Shown: in pieces, positions 1 through 6,880 of the stretch
Numbering within the stretch: position 1 is the first letter of the stretch
Layout: each line of letters starts with the position of its first letter
Source: an uncultured Bacteroides sp.
Lineage (GTDB): Bacteria; Bacteroidota; Bacteroidia; Bacteroidales; Bacteroidaceae
Direction of reading: 5' to 3'
Assembly (NCBI GenBank): GCA_900551645.1
Contig: URWP01000073.1
Location: forward strand, 1 to 11,291
Length of the DNA: 11,291 nucleotides
Position numbers and translations under genes: made by a program
The notes under the pieces: generated by a model
Told to the model about the DNA's origin: nothing
What the model saw: the letters and a program-made list of their open reading frames with translations, nothing else
Databases searched by the model: none

Positions 1-1
1 G

Positions 2-415
2 CTGGTGGCTTCGGTGGTAGACGTGGTGGAGAGCCGGGGAATCCGTACTGCTATTCTTGATGTGAGTTTCACCTGTCACATGCCAGACTGTCTGGAGATG
101 CCTTACCAGCCGAAAGTACGGTATGCCGAATCGTTGCCGGCCGATGCTGTGAAGACAGCTGCTCCCGAAGAACATGTCTACCGGTTGGGTGGTAACAGCT
201 GTCTGAGCGGTGATTATATGGGAAGCTGGAAATTCGACCACGAACTGCAGGTAGGCGAACGGATTATCTTCGAGGATATGATTCATTACACGATGGTCAA
301 GACGAACATGTTCAACGGAATCCATCATCCGTCCATTGCGTTGTTGCATACCGATGGACGTCTGGAGATATACAAAGATTTCCGTTACGAAGATTATCGC
401 GACCGGATGTGCTGA
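2..415 (+). CDS. nspC: Carboxynorspermidine decarboxylase, C-terminal part (cut by window edge)
   Basis: This is the last ~137 codons of a PLP-dependent decarboxylase that makes norspermidine or spermidine from the carboxy precursor, the final step of the carboxyspermidine route used by many gut Bacteroidales in place of SpeE. It is a cytosolic enzyme of the fold-type III (alanine racemase/ornithine decarboxylase) family. Recognition rests on the stretch HMPDCLEMPYQP, then GGNSCLSGDYMG and FEDMIHYTMVKTNMFNG, which are typical of the NspC C-terminal barrel. The Cys codon at 200-202 and the Asp at 212-214 in CLSGD correspond to the active-site residues contributed across the dimer interface in this family. 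The frame is open to the left edge, so the internal GTG at position 5 is not a real start. The C-terminus (DRMC) looks complete. The next gene begins 37 bp downstream on the same strand, so the two are probably cotranscribed. Confidence 0.93.
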   Translation: MVASVVDVVESRGIRTAILDVSFTCHMPDCLEMPYQPKVRYAESLPADAVKTAAPEEHVYRLGGNSCLSGDYMGSWKFDHELQVGERIIFEDMIHYTMVKTNMFNGIHHPSIALLHTDGRLEIYKDFRYEDYRDRMC

Positions 416-452
416 TATTTGAAGAATATTGTATAAAAAATAAGACGAAGAT

Positions 453-1220
453 ATGAAAGGAAAACTGATATTTATCACCGGAGCCACCAGTGGAATCGGT
501 GAAGGATGTGCCCGCAAGTTTGCGGCCATGGGGAGCAACCTGATATTGAACGGGCGAAATACGGCAAAGCTGGAAGCCTTGAAACAGGAGCTTACGGCCC
601 AAGGTGTGGAAGTCCTTACGTTACCTTTCGATGTACGCGACCGTAAAGCGATGCGTCAGGCTGTTGATTCGTTGGAAGGAAAATGGCGGAATATCGATGT
701 TCTGATTAATAATGCCGGACTGGTAATCGGTATGGATAAGGAGCACGAAGGTTCGTTGGATGAATGGGACATTGTGATTGATACGAACATCAAGGCCCTG
801 CTGGCTATGACGCGAATGATTGTGCCGGGTATGGTAGAACGTGGTTGCGGACATATCATCAACATTGGCTCTATTGCAGGCGATGCCGCTTATTCGGGAG
901 GCAGTGTATATTGTGCTACCAAGGCTGCCGTGAAGGCATTGTCCGACGGTCTGCGTATCGACCTGGTGGACACTCCGCTACGTGTGACGAATATTAAGCC
1001 AGGTATGGTAGAGACAAATTTCTCCGTTATCCGTTTCCGTGGCGACAAGGATAAGGCTAATGCCGTGTACGAAGGACTCAAACCGCTTACAGGCGATGAC
1101 ATTGCCGATGTAGTGTACTATGCGGCTTCGGCTCCGGCACACATCCAGATAGCCGAGGTGTTGGTAATGCCTACCTATCAGGCTACAGGTACGGTTTGTT
1201 ACCGGCAAAAAAATGTCTAG
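453..1220 (+). CDS. ydfG: YdfG-like NADP-dependent short-chain dehydrogenase
   Basis: A 255-residue classical SDR oxidoreductase. Visible motifs are the nucleotide-binding TGATSGIG at residues 9-16, NNAG at 86-89, catalytic Ser140 in the segment HIINIGS, Tyr153 and Lys157 (YxxxK), and the PG turn at 183-184. The NGR sequence after the second strand (residues 33-35) suggests NADP(H) preference. Several segments resemble E. coli YdfG closely (MVERGCGHIINIGS, RVTNIKPG, and a C-terminus ending near CYRQ). YdfG oxidises L-allo-threonine, L-serine and related 3-hydroxy acids and can reduce malonic semialdehyde. Length matches the family (~250). The ATG at 453 lies just before the first beta strand, leaving little choice of start. 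It follows nspC by 37 bp and ends 11 bp before a strong terminator, so it is probably the last gene of that transcript. The link to polyamine metabolism is positional only. The exact substrate is inferred. Confidence 0.88.
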   Translation: MKGKLIFITGATSGIGEGCARKFAAMGSNLILNGRNTAKLEALKQELTAQGVEVLTLPFDVRDRKAMRQAVDSLEGKWRNIDVLINNAGLVIGMDKEHEGSLDEWDIVIDTNIKALLAMTRMIVPGMVERGCGHIINIGSIAGDAAYSGGSVYCATKAAVKALSDGLRIDLVDTPLRVTNIKPGMVETNFSVIRFRGDKDKANAVYEGLKPLTGDDIADVVYYAASAPAHIQIAEVLVMPTYQATGTVCYRQKNV

Positions 1221-1231
1221 ACGTTTTATAT

Positions 1232-1293
1232 AAAACGAACGCCCGTCTTCACTCGAACAAACGTTTGTTTGGAGGAAGACGGGCGTTCGTTTT
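1232..1293. terminator. Bidirectional intrinsic terminator with long nested hairpin
   Basis: A 19-bp perfect inverted repeat (left arm 1232-1250, right arm 1275-1293; core CGAACGCCCGTCTTC) runs straight into an 8-T tract on the + strand. On the - strand the hairpin is followed by TTTTATATAAAA. The 24-nt loop holds a further self-complementary 14-mer, AACAAACGTTTGTT (1256-1269), flanked by CTC/GAG, so the whole 62 bp can fold into an almost continuous stem. It lies between the convergent ydfG-like gene (+) and the efflux operon (-) and should stop transcription from both sides. Confidence 0.9.
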
Positions 1294-1328
1294 TTTTGTC
1301 TGTCTTGATGGTATCATAAGGAGTTCTG

Positions 1329-2933
1329 TTATACCATGTCTTCGCCCGTATGGATGACCGGAACCCGTACTGTTTTGTGGAACGGAATGAAGCGGGATAC
1401 GATGGCAATGACCAAGGTAATGATAAAAAGCCAGCCCAGAATATGTTTCAGAGCCAATAGGGTACCTTGTTGTTGCAAAATTGTATACAGAGTATTGGTA
1501 GCCAGTTGAGTAGCCTCATCAATACCGTGTCCTTGTGCCAGACTGCTGCTCAGGGTAGACTGCCAGCGGCTTGCTGCCAGCGGGTCGGTGGCACTAAGGG
1601 TTTCAGAGAGTTCTACCATGTACTTCTGTTGCAGCCGATAAAGTGTATTGCTGTAGAAGGCTGAGGCAATGACCGGTGTCAATACCGAGCGGAAGGTAAT
1701 GAGGAAAAAAGCGTTCGAGAGCAGATATTTCGGAGGCAGGTCTTCGACAGCAAAAAGTGCAAAAGCAATGATGAGTGTCAGCATGCCCAGACCACGCAGG
1801 AACATGGGCAGGTAGAGCATTTCGTAGGTACTGTCGGGCGAAATTCCGAAATAAAGGATGCCGAAGAACAGGGCAAAACAGGCCATGCCTCCGGCTATGA
1901 GGAACCGGAAGCGCCATCGTTGCCACCTGAACCACCAGAAACAGATAAAGGCGCCTGCTGCATAGCCCGGAAGCAGCCAGATGTATAAGGTATAACTGTG
2001 TGTGTTGTCTACCCGCAGAATAGTAGTCAGGTAGCTGGTCATCAGGCTGGTAGATGAACTGAAGAACATCACGAGCATCATGTAGAAATATCCGACAATG
2101 GCCTTCCATTGGAACAATGGTTTCAGACTTACATAAGGATGAGGAGAGTGAAACTGTTCCCACAAGAAGAGGGCTACGAGCAGTGGAGCTATAACAATGT
2201 AGATACAGATGCGTGTAGATGCCATCCAGTCGAGTGTTTTTCCGTAAGTAATGACATAGATGAGCATTAAAACACCTGTAGCGATAATCAGCATCTCACG
2301 GGGATGGAGTTCACCCCAGGGAATTGCTTTGGACGGTCGGTCGTGGCGGAAAAACAGGATAACTGCCAGGATGGCTATCAGCAGAAGCAGCATCATGAAG
2401 TAATACATGTATTTCCAGTCGTAATGGTAAGCCAGCAGGGCAGTGATGACCATCGAAAGTTGACCTCCGCCGAATACCAGCGGATAGAAATAGGCGTAGA
2501 ATTCACTTCGGACATCTTTCGGACTGAAGATAAACTTGATGCGGCGGATAATCCAGAGCATAAGGAAACCTTTCAGAAAACCGATGATGAAACTGGCGGC
2601 AATGAGCAGATCAATATTAGCCTGCCGTGCGCAGAACCAGCTGAGGAAGAACTGAAGTGTGAGATTGATCAGCAGCAGTGATTTGCTGGAGAATGCGTTC
2701 AGTATCTTGGGCACGATAGGATAAGATACAGCCATGCCTGCCGAGGCGGCATAGTAGCCGATGGTGATATCTTCGGTATAGACTCCCAAAGTACTTGAAA
2801 CCTCTACCATACTTCCTGTATAAGTTCCGTTCAGCATGGCGATGGGAAGCATGATGAGGAAAACTGTAGCGATGGCCAGCAGGTCGGGTACCCAGGACCG
2901 GGCAGGAATATCTAGTTCTCGGGCTGTCTTCAT
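1329..2933 (-). CDS. EmrB-like MFS multidrug transporter (DHA2 type, about 14 TM segments)
   Basis: A 534-residue polytopic inner-membrane protein with about 14 hydrophobic segments (roughly residues 16-36, 60-80, 86-102, 108-128, 150-170, 176-196, 212-230, 240-258, 278-298, 315-335, 343-363, 372-394, 404-424 and 496-515). This fits the proton-driven DHA2 drug:H+ antiporters that work with an EmrA-type adaptor and a TolC-type channel. A hydrophilic segment of about 70 residues (426-492) lies before the last TM and is probably periplasmic, where it could touch the adaptor. The ATG overlaps the stop of the adaptor gene by 4 bp (ATGA), which implies translational coupling. The protein is the last gene of the operon, ending 36 bp before the shared terminator. 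The substrate cannot be told from sequence; drugs, bile salts or fatty acids are all plausible. I give no symbol because the similarity to EmrB is at family level only. Confidence 0.88.
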   Translation of the reverse strand: MKTARELDIPARSWVPDLLAIATVFLIMLPIAMLNGTYTGSMVEVSSTLGVYTEDITIGYYAASAGMAVSYPIVPKILNAFSSKSLLLINLTLQFFLSWFCARQANIDLLIAASFIIGFLKGFLMLWIIRRIKFIFSPKDVRSEFYAYFYPLVFGGGQLSMVITALLAYHYDWKYMYYFMMLLLLIAILAVILFFRHDRPSKAIPWGELHPREMLIIATGVLMLIYVITYGKTLDWMASTRICIYIVIAPLLVALFLWEQFHSPHPYVSLKPLFQWKAIVGYFYMMLVMFFSSSTSLMTSYLTTILRVDNTHSYTLYIWLLPGYAAGAFICFWWFRWQRWRFRFLIAGGMACFALFFGILYFGISPDSTYEMLYLPMFLRGLGMLTLIIAFALFAVEDLPPKYLLSNAFFLITFRSVLTPVIASAFYSNTLYRLQQKYMVELSETLSATDPLAASRWQSTLSSSLAQGHGIDEATQLATNTLYTILQQQGTLLALKHILGWLFIITLVIAIVSRFIPFHKTVRVPVIHTGEDMV

Positions 2934-4000
2934 TTTTTTCTCAAGGCTTCGGTTATAACCATCATGCCGGCACGTAACTGGTTCATGGTTTCATCGTCTA
3001 CATTATCCAGATCGATACGTACCGGAATGCGTTGCTGTACTTTTACGAAGTTTCCCGCCGAGTTGTCTGTCGGTACGAGTGAATATTTCGATCCGGTAGC
3101 TTCGGAAATAGCAGTCACGTGTCCGTGAAGTACTTTCCCTGGCAGTCCGTCTACTTTGATGCGTACGGGCTGACCAATGTATATATTAGCTATCTGTGTT
3201 TCCCGGTAGTTGGCGGTTATCCATTTCCCGGACTGGCGGACAATGTAAGAAAGAGTTTGTCCGGCGCTTACATATTGTCCCGGTTCCAGTGTCCGGCGTC
3301 CCATATAGCCGCTGTAGGGTGCAGTTACTACGGTGTACGACAGGTTCAGATTTGCCAGGTCGAGGGCAGCCTCGGCACGCAAGATACCAGCTTCTACATT
3401 CACTTGTTTCTTGTTCGTTTCGTCGTATTGTGAACGGGCCGCGTCTTTTTGTTTCAGAAGTGCATCGTAACGGGCACGTGCGGCTTCGTAATTGGCTTTA
3501 GCTTGGTCGTATTGCTGTTCAGGAACAGATTCCTGTTTCAGCAGCCGTTCGTAACGTCGGAAATCCTGTTCGGCCTGCCACAGTTTAGCCTGTGCTTCGG
3601 CCAGGTTGGCATCCTGTTCGGCAATACGGGTATGTGAAGTGCGTATACCCGAAGCCAACACGTCACGCGAACCTTGAGCATCGAGCAGAGCGGCATGGGC
3701 TTCTTTCTGTCGGATGAGGTATTCGCGGTTGTCGAGTACCACAAGTGTATCGCCTGCATTCACGTATTGGTGTTCGCGGAATCGGATTTCCTGAATGTAG
3801 CCGGCTACACGTATATTCACCGGGGCGATGTATTGGTCTACAAAGGCATCGTTCGTGATTTCGTAGCTGATGTATCGCCAGAAATAATGGGCGGTCCAGG
3901 CCAGCCCCGAACCTGCAATGAGGATACAGACGATATTAAGGATAATGTTTCGACGTTTCCGTCGTTTCAGTCGGTTGTATTTCAGTTGATGTACAGACAT
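2930..4000 (-). CDS. HlyD/EmrA-family periplasmic adaptor subunit
   Basis: A 356-residue membrane fusion protein. It has a basic cytoplasmic N-terminus (KRRKRR, residues 12-17), one membrane anchor at about 19-37, and then the first half of the biotinyl-lipoyl domain (57-91, with VAGYIQEI and VNAGDTLVVLD). A long alpha-helical coiled-coil hairpin follows (about 95-218, rich in A, E, Q, K and R), then the second lipoyl half (222-255, TAPYSGYMGRRTLEPGQYV) and a beta-barrel region up to about 330. The sequence GNFVKVQQRIPVRI at 316-329 is characteristic of EmrA-type adaptors. The protein should bridge the inner-membrane MFS pump and the outer-membrane channel encoded on either side. The gene starts 30 bp after the channel gene and overlaps the pump gene by 4 bp. 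Length is normal for the family. Confidence 0.92.
   Translation of the reverse strand: MSVHQLKYNRLKRRKRRNIILNIVCILIAGSGLAWTAHYFWRYISYEITNDAFVDQYIAPVNIRVAGYIQEIRFREHQYVNAGDTLVVLDNREYLIRQKEAHAALLDAQGSRDVLASGIRTSHTRIAEQDANLAEAQAKLWQAEQDFRRYERLLKQESVPEQQYDQAKANYEAARARYDALLKQKDAARSQYDETNKKQVNVEAGILRAEAALDLANLNLSYTVVTAPYSGYMGRRTLEPGQYVSAGQTLSYIVRQSGKWITANYRETQIANIYIGQPVRIKVDGLPGKVLHGHVTAISEATGSKYSLVPTDNSAGNFVKVQQRIPVRIDLDNVDDETMNQLRAGMMVITEALRKK
2933..2939 (-). other. A7 run at adaptor/transporter junction, in slippery phase
   Basis: Read on the - strand, the adaptor gene ends AGA AAA AAA TGA, and the seventh A of the run is the first base of the transporter ATG. In the adaptor frame the run has the phase A_AAA_AAA, the classic -1 slippery arrangement. 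A -1 slip would join the adaptor directly to the transporter frame without a stop. The heptamer is visible in the sequence, but its use is not shown. The more ordinary reading is simple stop-start coupling through the overlapping ATGA. Confidence 0.35.
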
Positions 4001-4030
4001 AACAGTATGTGTAGTTTAATGTTTGTTTCT

Positions 4031-5347
4031 TTATAAAGCTCCGATAGCCCGCTGTAATTCATAATAGGTGTAAATTACCTGGGTACGGGCTGTTGTCAGT
4101 TGTAGTTCGGCATTGAGCCGCAAGTTGTCGGCATCGAGTAAATCGGTCAGGATAGCCAGCTGGTTCATATATCGGTTCTGCATGATACGGTAGTTTTCTT
4201 CTGCCTGGCGTACGGATAGCCTCAGCGCTTCTACACGGTCGGTCGCTTCGCGGTGTTTCAGCAGGGCTGCCTGTACGTTCATGCGGATGTGTTGTTGTTT
4301 CTGTTCTTCAGCATTACGCATCAATTGTACATTCTGTTGGGCTTCCTTCATCTTGTGTCGGTTCCGGTAGAGCGAAGAAATAGGATAAGAGAAGGAGAGT
4401 CCGATGTTCCAGCTGTTGTTGTACATATCTGCCAGTGTACGTGATACAGGTCGTGCCAGAGTGTTTGATGCTGTGAGTGACAGGCGGGGCAATTGTTCGG
4501 CACGTGTCAGACGGATGTTGTTTTCTGCCAGTTCTGTCTGCTTGCGGAGCAGAAGCATGGAAGGGTCCGACAGGACAGCACGGTTAACATAATCCTCATA
4601 TTCTGTGGTGGGACACTCCTGGCTCAGTAAAGTTGTGTCTGGAATGAGTAGCAGGTGTTCATCCAGTCCGATCAGTAGGTTCAGCTGTTGTGATACGATG
4701 CGGATATTGTTCTTCGTTTCGTTTTTCGACAGACGGTCATTGGTCAGTTGCATCTCGCTGCGTAACACATCGTTGTTTGTGATAATGCCTTCGGCTTTCA
4801 TTTGCCGAATATCTTTTAGTCGTCGCTCTGATTCATTGATTTTTCTGTTCAGAACGAGGTATTGTTTGTAAAGGCTGAACAGGTTAAGGTATTGCTCCAG
4901 TAACACCAGCTTAATGTCTGCCTGGTCGGTCGTTGTCTGTAGACGGGCTATTTCTTCTTCCAAATCAGCCTGACGGATGCTGTATCTGATTTTTCCTCCT
5001 TGATAAATCGGTTGGGTGAAATCGATGGTATAGTTTTGTTGCCAGTCAGGAGAATCGGGATAGGTAGGGTTACTCATACCGTTCTGCCAGATGACAGGTT
5101 GTCCTAAGAATCCGCCTTTGAGTCCGATATTTAACTCAGGCAATCGGGTAGTACGAGCTGTTTTTGTCCGTTCATGAGCTATTTTTTCTTTCAGTCGGTC
5201 GGCTGTCAGTTGCAGGTGTTGTTCTGTTCCCCGTTCAAACAACTGCTGCAGGCTGAGATACAAAGTGTCTTGTTGGGCATGTAACGTGGTATATAGGAAA
5301 AAACACCAGCAGGTAATCATTAATCGTTTAATAACTTTCGATGGCAT
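4031..5347 (-). CDS. TolC-family outer-membrane efflux protein
   Basis: A 438-residue outer-membrane factor. The N-terminus is a signal peptide: basic MPSKVIKR, a hydrophobic stretch, and a probable cleavage after LHA at residue 24, giving mature QQDTLYLS. The rest shows the two long helical repeats of TolC proteins, with landmarks IDFTQPIYQGGKIR near residue 110 and IGLSFSYPISS near 325 in the second repeat, and the closing segment MNQLAILTDLLDADNLRLNAELQLT-type helix. It should form the trimeric exit channel of the efflux pump. The start at 5347 overlaps the marR 3' end by 20 bp. An internal ATG (residue 10, at 5320) would avoid the overlap but would lose all positive charges of the signal peptide, so the upstream start is preferred. 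In Bacteroidales, channels encoded next to EmrAB pairs are usual. Confidence 0.92.
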   Translation of the reverse strand: MPSKVIKRLMITCWCFFLYTTLHAQQDTLYLSLQQLFERGTEQHLQLTADRLKEKIAHERTKTARTTRLPELNIGLKGGFLGQPVIWQNGMSNPTYPDSPDWQQNYTIDFTQPIYQGGKIRYSIRQADLEEEIARLQTTTDQADIKLVLLEQYLNLFSLYKQYLVLNRKINESERRLKDIRQMKAEGIITNNDVLRSEMQLTNDRLSKNETKNNIRIVSQQLNLLIGLDEHLLLIPDTTLLSQECPTTEYEDYVNRAVLSDPSMLLLRKQTELAENNIRLTRAEQLPRLSLTASNTLARPVSRTLADMYNNSWNIGLSFSYPISSLYRNRHKMKEAQQNVQLMRNAEEQKQQHIRMNVQAALLKHREATDRVEALRLSVRQAEENYRIMQNRYMNQLAILTDLLDADNLRLNAELQLTTARTQVIYTYYELQRAIGAL

Positions 5348-5777
5348 GTTGTAATTCTTTTAGTAGTTCCTCGGTCTGTTTCAGTTTGTCAGTTCCTAGT
5401 ATTTCTTCCAAGCGTTCATAATAAGCGGTTAGGGTAGGAGCTATCCATTGGTGAAACGCTTCACCTTCATCGGTCAGGTAGACTAGTTTGTTTCGTCGGT
5501 CTTTCGGGTCTTCGCGTCTGCATACATATCCTTTGCGTTCCAAGTTTGACATCAGACTTGTCAGGCAGGCTTTGTCTTTGGCCGTGCGTTCTGCTAGTGT
5601 TTGTTGACTGATACCTTGTTCATTCCATAGGCAACTCATTACTTGAAGCATCTCGAAGGTGATTCCGGCATTGGAGTTTTTTAATAGTTTCTGCATGGCT
5701 TGTCTTGAAGCCATACGGGTACGTATCAGTTGCAGGATGCAGTCTCTAGGCGTAACACTTTTTCGTTCTTCAGTCAT
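5328..5777 (-). CDS. MarR-family transcriptional regulator of the efflux operon
   Basis: A 149-residue winged-helix regulator, normal length for MarR. The DNA-binding domain spans about residues 38-108: ITFEMLQVMSCLWNEQGISQQTLAERTAKDKACLTSLMSNLERKG gives helices 2-4 and the recognition helix, shown here only to locate it, and the wing carries the hallmark DPKDRRNKLVYLT (90-102). N- and C-terminal helices (11-32 and 112-147) should form the dimer interface. Members bind palindromes as dimers and usually release DNA on binding a phenolic, drug-like or oxidising ligand. It is the first gene of the four-gene efflux operon and overlaps the channel gene by 20 bp. A palindrome lies on its own promoter 58-77 bp upstream of the start, so autorepression and control of the pump are the natural inference. 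There is no obvious redox role for its Cys residues (13, 49, 71, 86), although such a role is possible. Confidence 0.92.
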   Translation of the reverse strand: MTEERKSVTPRDCILQLIRTRMASRQAMQKLLKNSNAGITFEMLQVMSCLWNEQGISQQTLAERTAKDKACLTSLMSNLERKGYVCRREDPKDRRNKLVYLTDEGEAFHQWIAPTLTAYYERLEEILGTDKLKQTEELLKELQHAIESY

Positions 5778-5811
5778 AATAGTTATTGTGGGTGTTATTC
5801 TTTTGAGTGTG

Positions 5812-5843
5812 CAAAGGTAAGGCTTTCTTTTGAGATAGTCAAA
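5812..5843 (-). promoter_or_regulatory. Bacteroides-type sigma-70 promoter of the marR-efflux operon
   Basis: On the - strand, TTTG (5843-5840) is followed after exactly 20 bp by TACCTTTG (5819-5812). This matches the Bacteroides housekeeping promoter consensus (-33 TTTG, about 19-21 bp, -7 TAnnTTTG) at every specified base. The start of transcription should fall near 5805, giving a leader of about 28 nt before the marR ATG. It is the only strong promoter I find for the whole operon. Confidence 0.8.
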
Positions 5844-5854
5844 TGTTTGACTAT
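5835..5854. promoter_or_regulatory. Probable MarR operator (9-2-9 palindrome)
   Basis: The sequence ATAGTCAAATGTTTGACTAT consists of two perfect 9-bp inverted arms (ATAGTCAAA / TTTGACTAT) around a 2-bp centre. The size and spacing are typical of MarR dimer sites. One arm includes the TTTG -33 element of the operon promoter, so an occupied site would block RNA polymerase. The site also lies about 130 bp upstream of the divergent gene at 5983, so an effect on that gene is possible but unsupported. Confidence 0.75.
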
Positions 5855-5933
5855 TTGTTGAAGATTGGAAATGGGTAGAAAAATAAAATGCATGAAAAAT
5901 GTAATATTATGATTGAATATGATAATGATTTTC

Positions 5934-5941
5934 TATCTTTA
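5934..5941 (+). promoter_or_regulatory. Candidate -7 element for the pRiA4b ORF-3 family gene
   Basis: TATCTTTA differs from the Bacteroides TAnnTTTG box only in the last base and lies 41 bp before the gene start. No good TTTG is found at the proper distance upstream; the nearest is ATTG at 5912-5915, 18 bp away. The surrounding 5855-5980 region is AT-rich. This is weak support, listed because the gene must have its own promoter facing away from marR. Confidence 0.35.
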
Positions 5942-5982
5942 CCATTCATCTATGAAAACATTTAATTAATAGACAAAAACAT

Positions 5983-6555
5983 ATGACTTATCAGTTTAAA
6001 ATTCAGATTAAGGGTATTACCAAGCCGCCCGTATGGCGTCGTGTATTGGTTCCGGATACCTATACTTTCTTGCAGTTTCATCAAGTGATTCAGCATGCTT
6101 TTTATTGGAACGATTATCATCTGTTCGAATTTGTAGACAAGATGTACGATATGAATGTCAGAATTTCGGAACCGAATGAAGAGGATGATTTTTATCCGGT
6201 AAAAACACAGGATGCTGCTAAAGTGAAACTGAAAACTTTTTTCGGTAAAGATACTTCGAAGAAACTATTATATCAATATGATTTTGGAGACAGTTGGTAT
6301 CATACCATTACGTTGGAAGCTGTGTTGGATGAAAAGATTCTGAAGCCAAAATGCCTGGCAGGAAAAGGAGCATGTCCACCCGAAGATTGTGGTGGCGTAT
6401 ATGGTTATGAGCGGATAAAAGAAGTATTCAGAGAAGAACCGGACGGCGAAGAAGCCATGGAATATCGGGAATGGTTGGAGCTGGACGAAGATGAGAATTG
6501 GGATCCCAATTTATTTAATCTGGATGTAGTGAATGATGATTTGGCGTTGCTCTAA
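5983..6555 (+). CDS. Plasmid pRiA4b ORF-3 family protein
   Basis: A 190-residue soluble protein with the landmarks of the pRiA4b ORF-3-like domain (Pfam PRiA4_ORF3, also annotated as IS1096 passenger TnpR-like). These are the N-terminal YQFKIQIKGITKPPVWRRVLVP (here residues 3-24, key PPVWRR), FHQVIQHAFYWNDYHLFEF near 32-50, YQYDFGDSWYHTITLE at 97-112, and the Cys-containing GKGACPPEDCGG at 127-138. The domain fills most of the chain and the C-terminus is acidic. Biochemical function is unknown. The family is found on plasmids, in transposon cargo and as lone chromosomal genes. No transposase or terminal repeats lie next to this copy, so I do not call it mobile. The ATG at 5983 starts directly at the domain; an upstream ATG at 5952 reads only five codons to a stop. 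It is a single-gene unit, closed by the hairpin at 6778-6817. Confidence 0.85.
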   Translation: MTYQFKIQIKGITKPPVWRRVLVPDTYTFLQFHQVIQHAFYWNDYHLFEFVDKMYDMNVRISEPNEEDDFYPVKTQDAAKVKLKTFFGKDTSKKLLYQYDFGDSWYHTITLEAVLDEKILKPKCLAGKGACPPEDCGGVYGYERIKEVFREEPDGEEAMEYREWLELDEDENWDPNLFNLDVVNDDLALL

Positions 6556-6777
6556 ACGATTGTTTTGAGAATGACAGAATGAGGATATTTAAATCATTGC
6601 TGGCATGGTGTTGTTTCATACCCGCCGCTATATGGTACTGAAATTGTATTTATAGAAACGATTAGGGTGAAGAAATGGTGGTTGATTCTATTGGTGAAAC
6701 TGTTTCTGAGGAAATATCAAAAGCGTTATGTAGCAAATTTGAAACGGAAGTGCTAATGCAGTGAGATATTTGGATAT
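6556..6777 (+). other. Intergenic stretch with possible decayed small reading frame
   Basis: There is no convincing gene here. One + frame reads from ATG 6579 for 20 codons (MRIFKSLLAWCCFIPAAIWY) to TGA 6639-6641, passes a second stop (TAG 6663-6665), and continues from ATG 6675 for 29 codons to TGA 6762-6764. That last piece has a protein-like composition (VVDSIGETVSEEISKAL). Together they may be the remnant of a small gene with an N-terminal hydrophobic segment broken by two stops. They may equally be chance in a 3' untranslated region. No homology is recognised. Confidence 0.25.
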
Positions 6778-6817
6778 AAAAACGAGATGTATGAACCATG
6801 ACATACATCCCGTTTTT
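6778..6817. terminator. Bidirectional intrinsic terminator
   Basis: A 16-bp inverted repeat with one mismatch (left arm 6778-6793, right arm 6802-6817, 8-nt loop AACCATGA). The outer ends are AAAAA on the left and TTTTT on the right, so the hairpin has a U-tract in both directions. It separates the + gene at 5983 from the convergent lipoprotein gene ending at 6881. Confidence 0.82.
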
Positions 6818-6880
6818 GGGTTAATTACTGATTAAACAGTGGCTGAAGAATTACAACATTGCTTTGATAGAAGAAATCCT

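Noticed and set aside
5..415. GTG at position 5 as a start codon of a 136-residue protein
   Set aside because: The frame is open to the left edge and the sequence is the C-terminal part of NspC; the GTG is an internal Val codon.
1205..1214. Second A7 run at the end of the ydfG-like gene as a frameshift site
   Set aside because: It lies in phase C_AAA_AAA with no downstream gene to join; a slip would change only the last few residues.
1603..2163. 186-codon - strand frame within the MFS gene
   Set aside because: It is an alternative frame of a well-supported 14-TM transporter, with a composition typical of shadow frames (no domain, many Arg, His and Cys).
2304..2681. 125-codon + frame opposite the MFS gene
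   Set aside because: Antisense to a conserved gene and rich in Glu, Gln and Asp as expected from the reverse complement of membrane-protein codons; no motif.
3674..4036. 120-codon + frame opposite the adaptor 5' end
   Set aside because: Antisense shadow of the adaptor gene with no recognisable domain or promoter.
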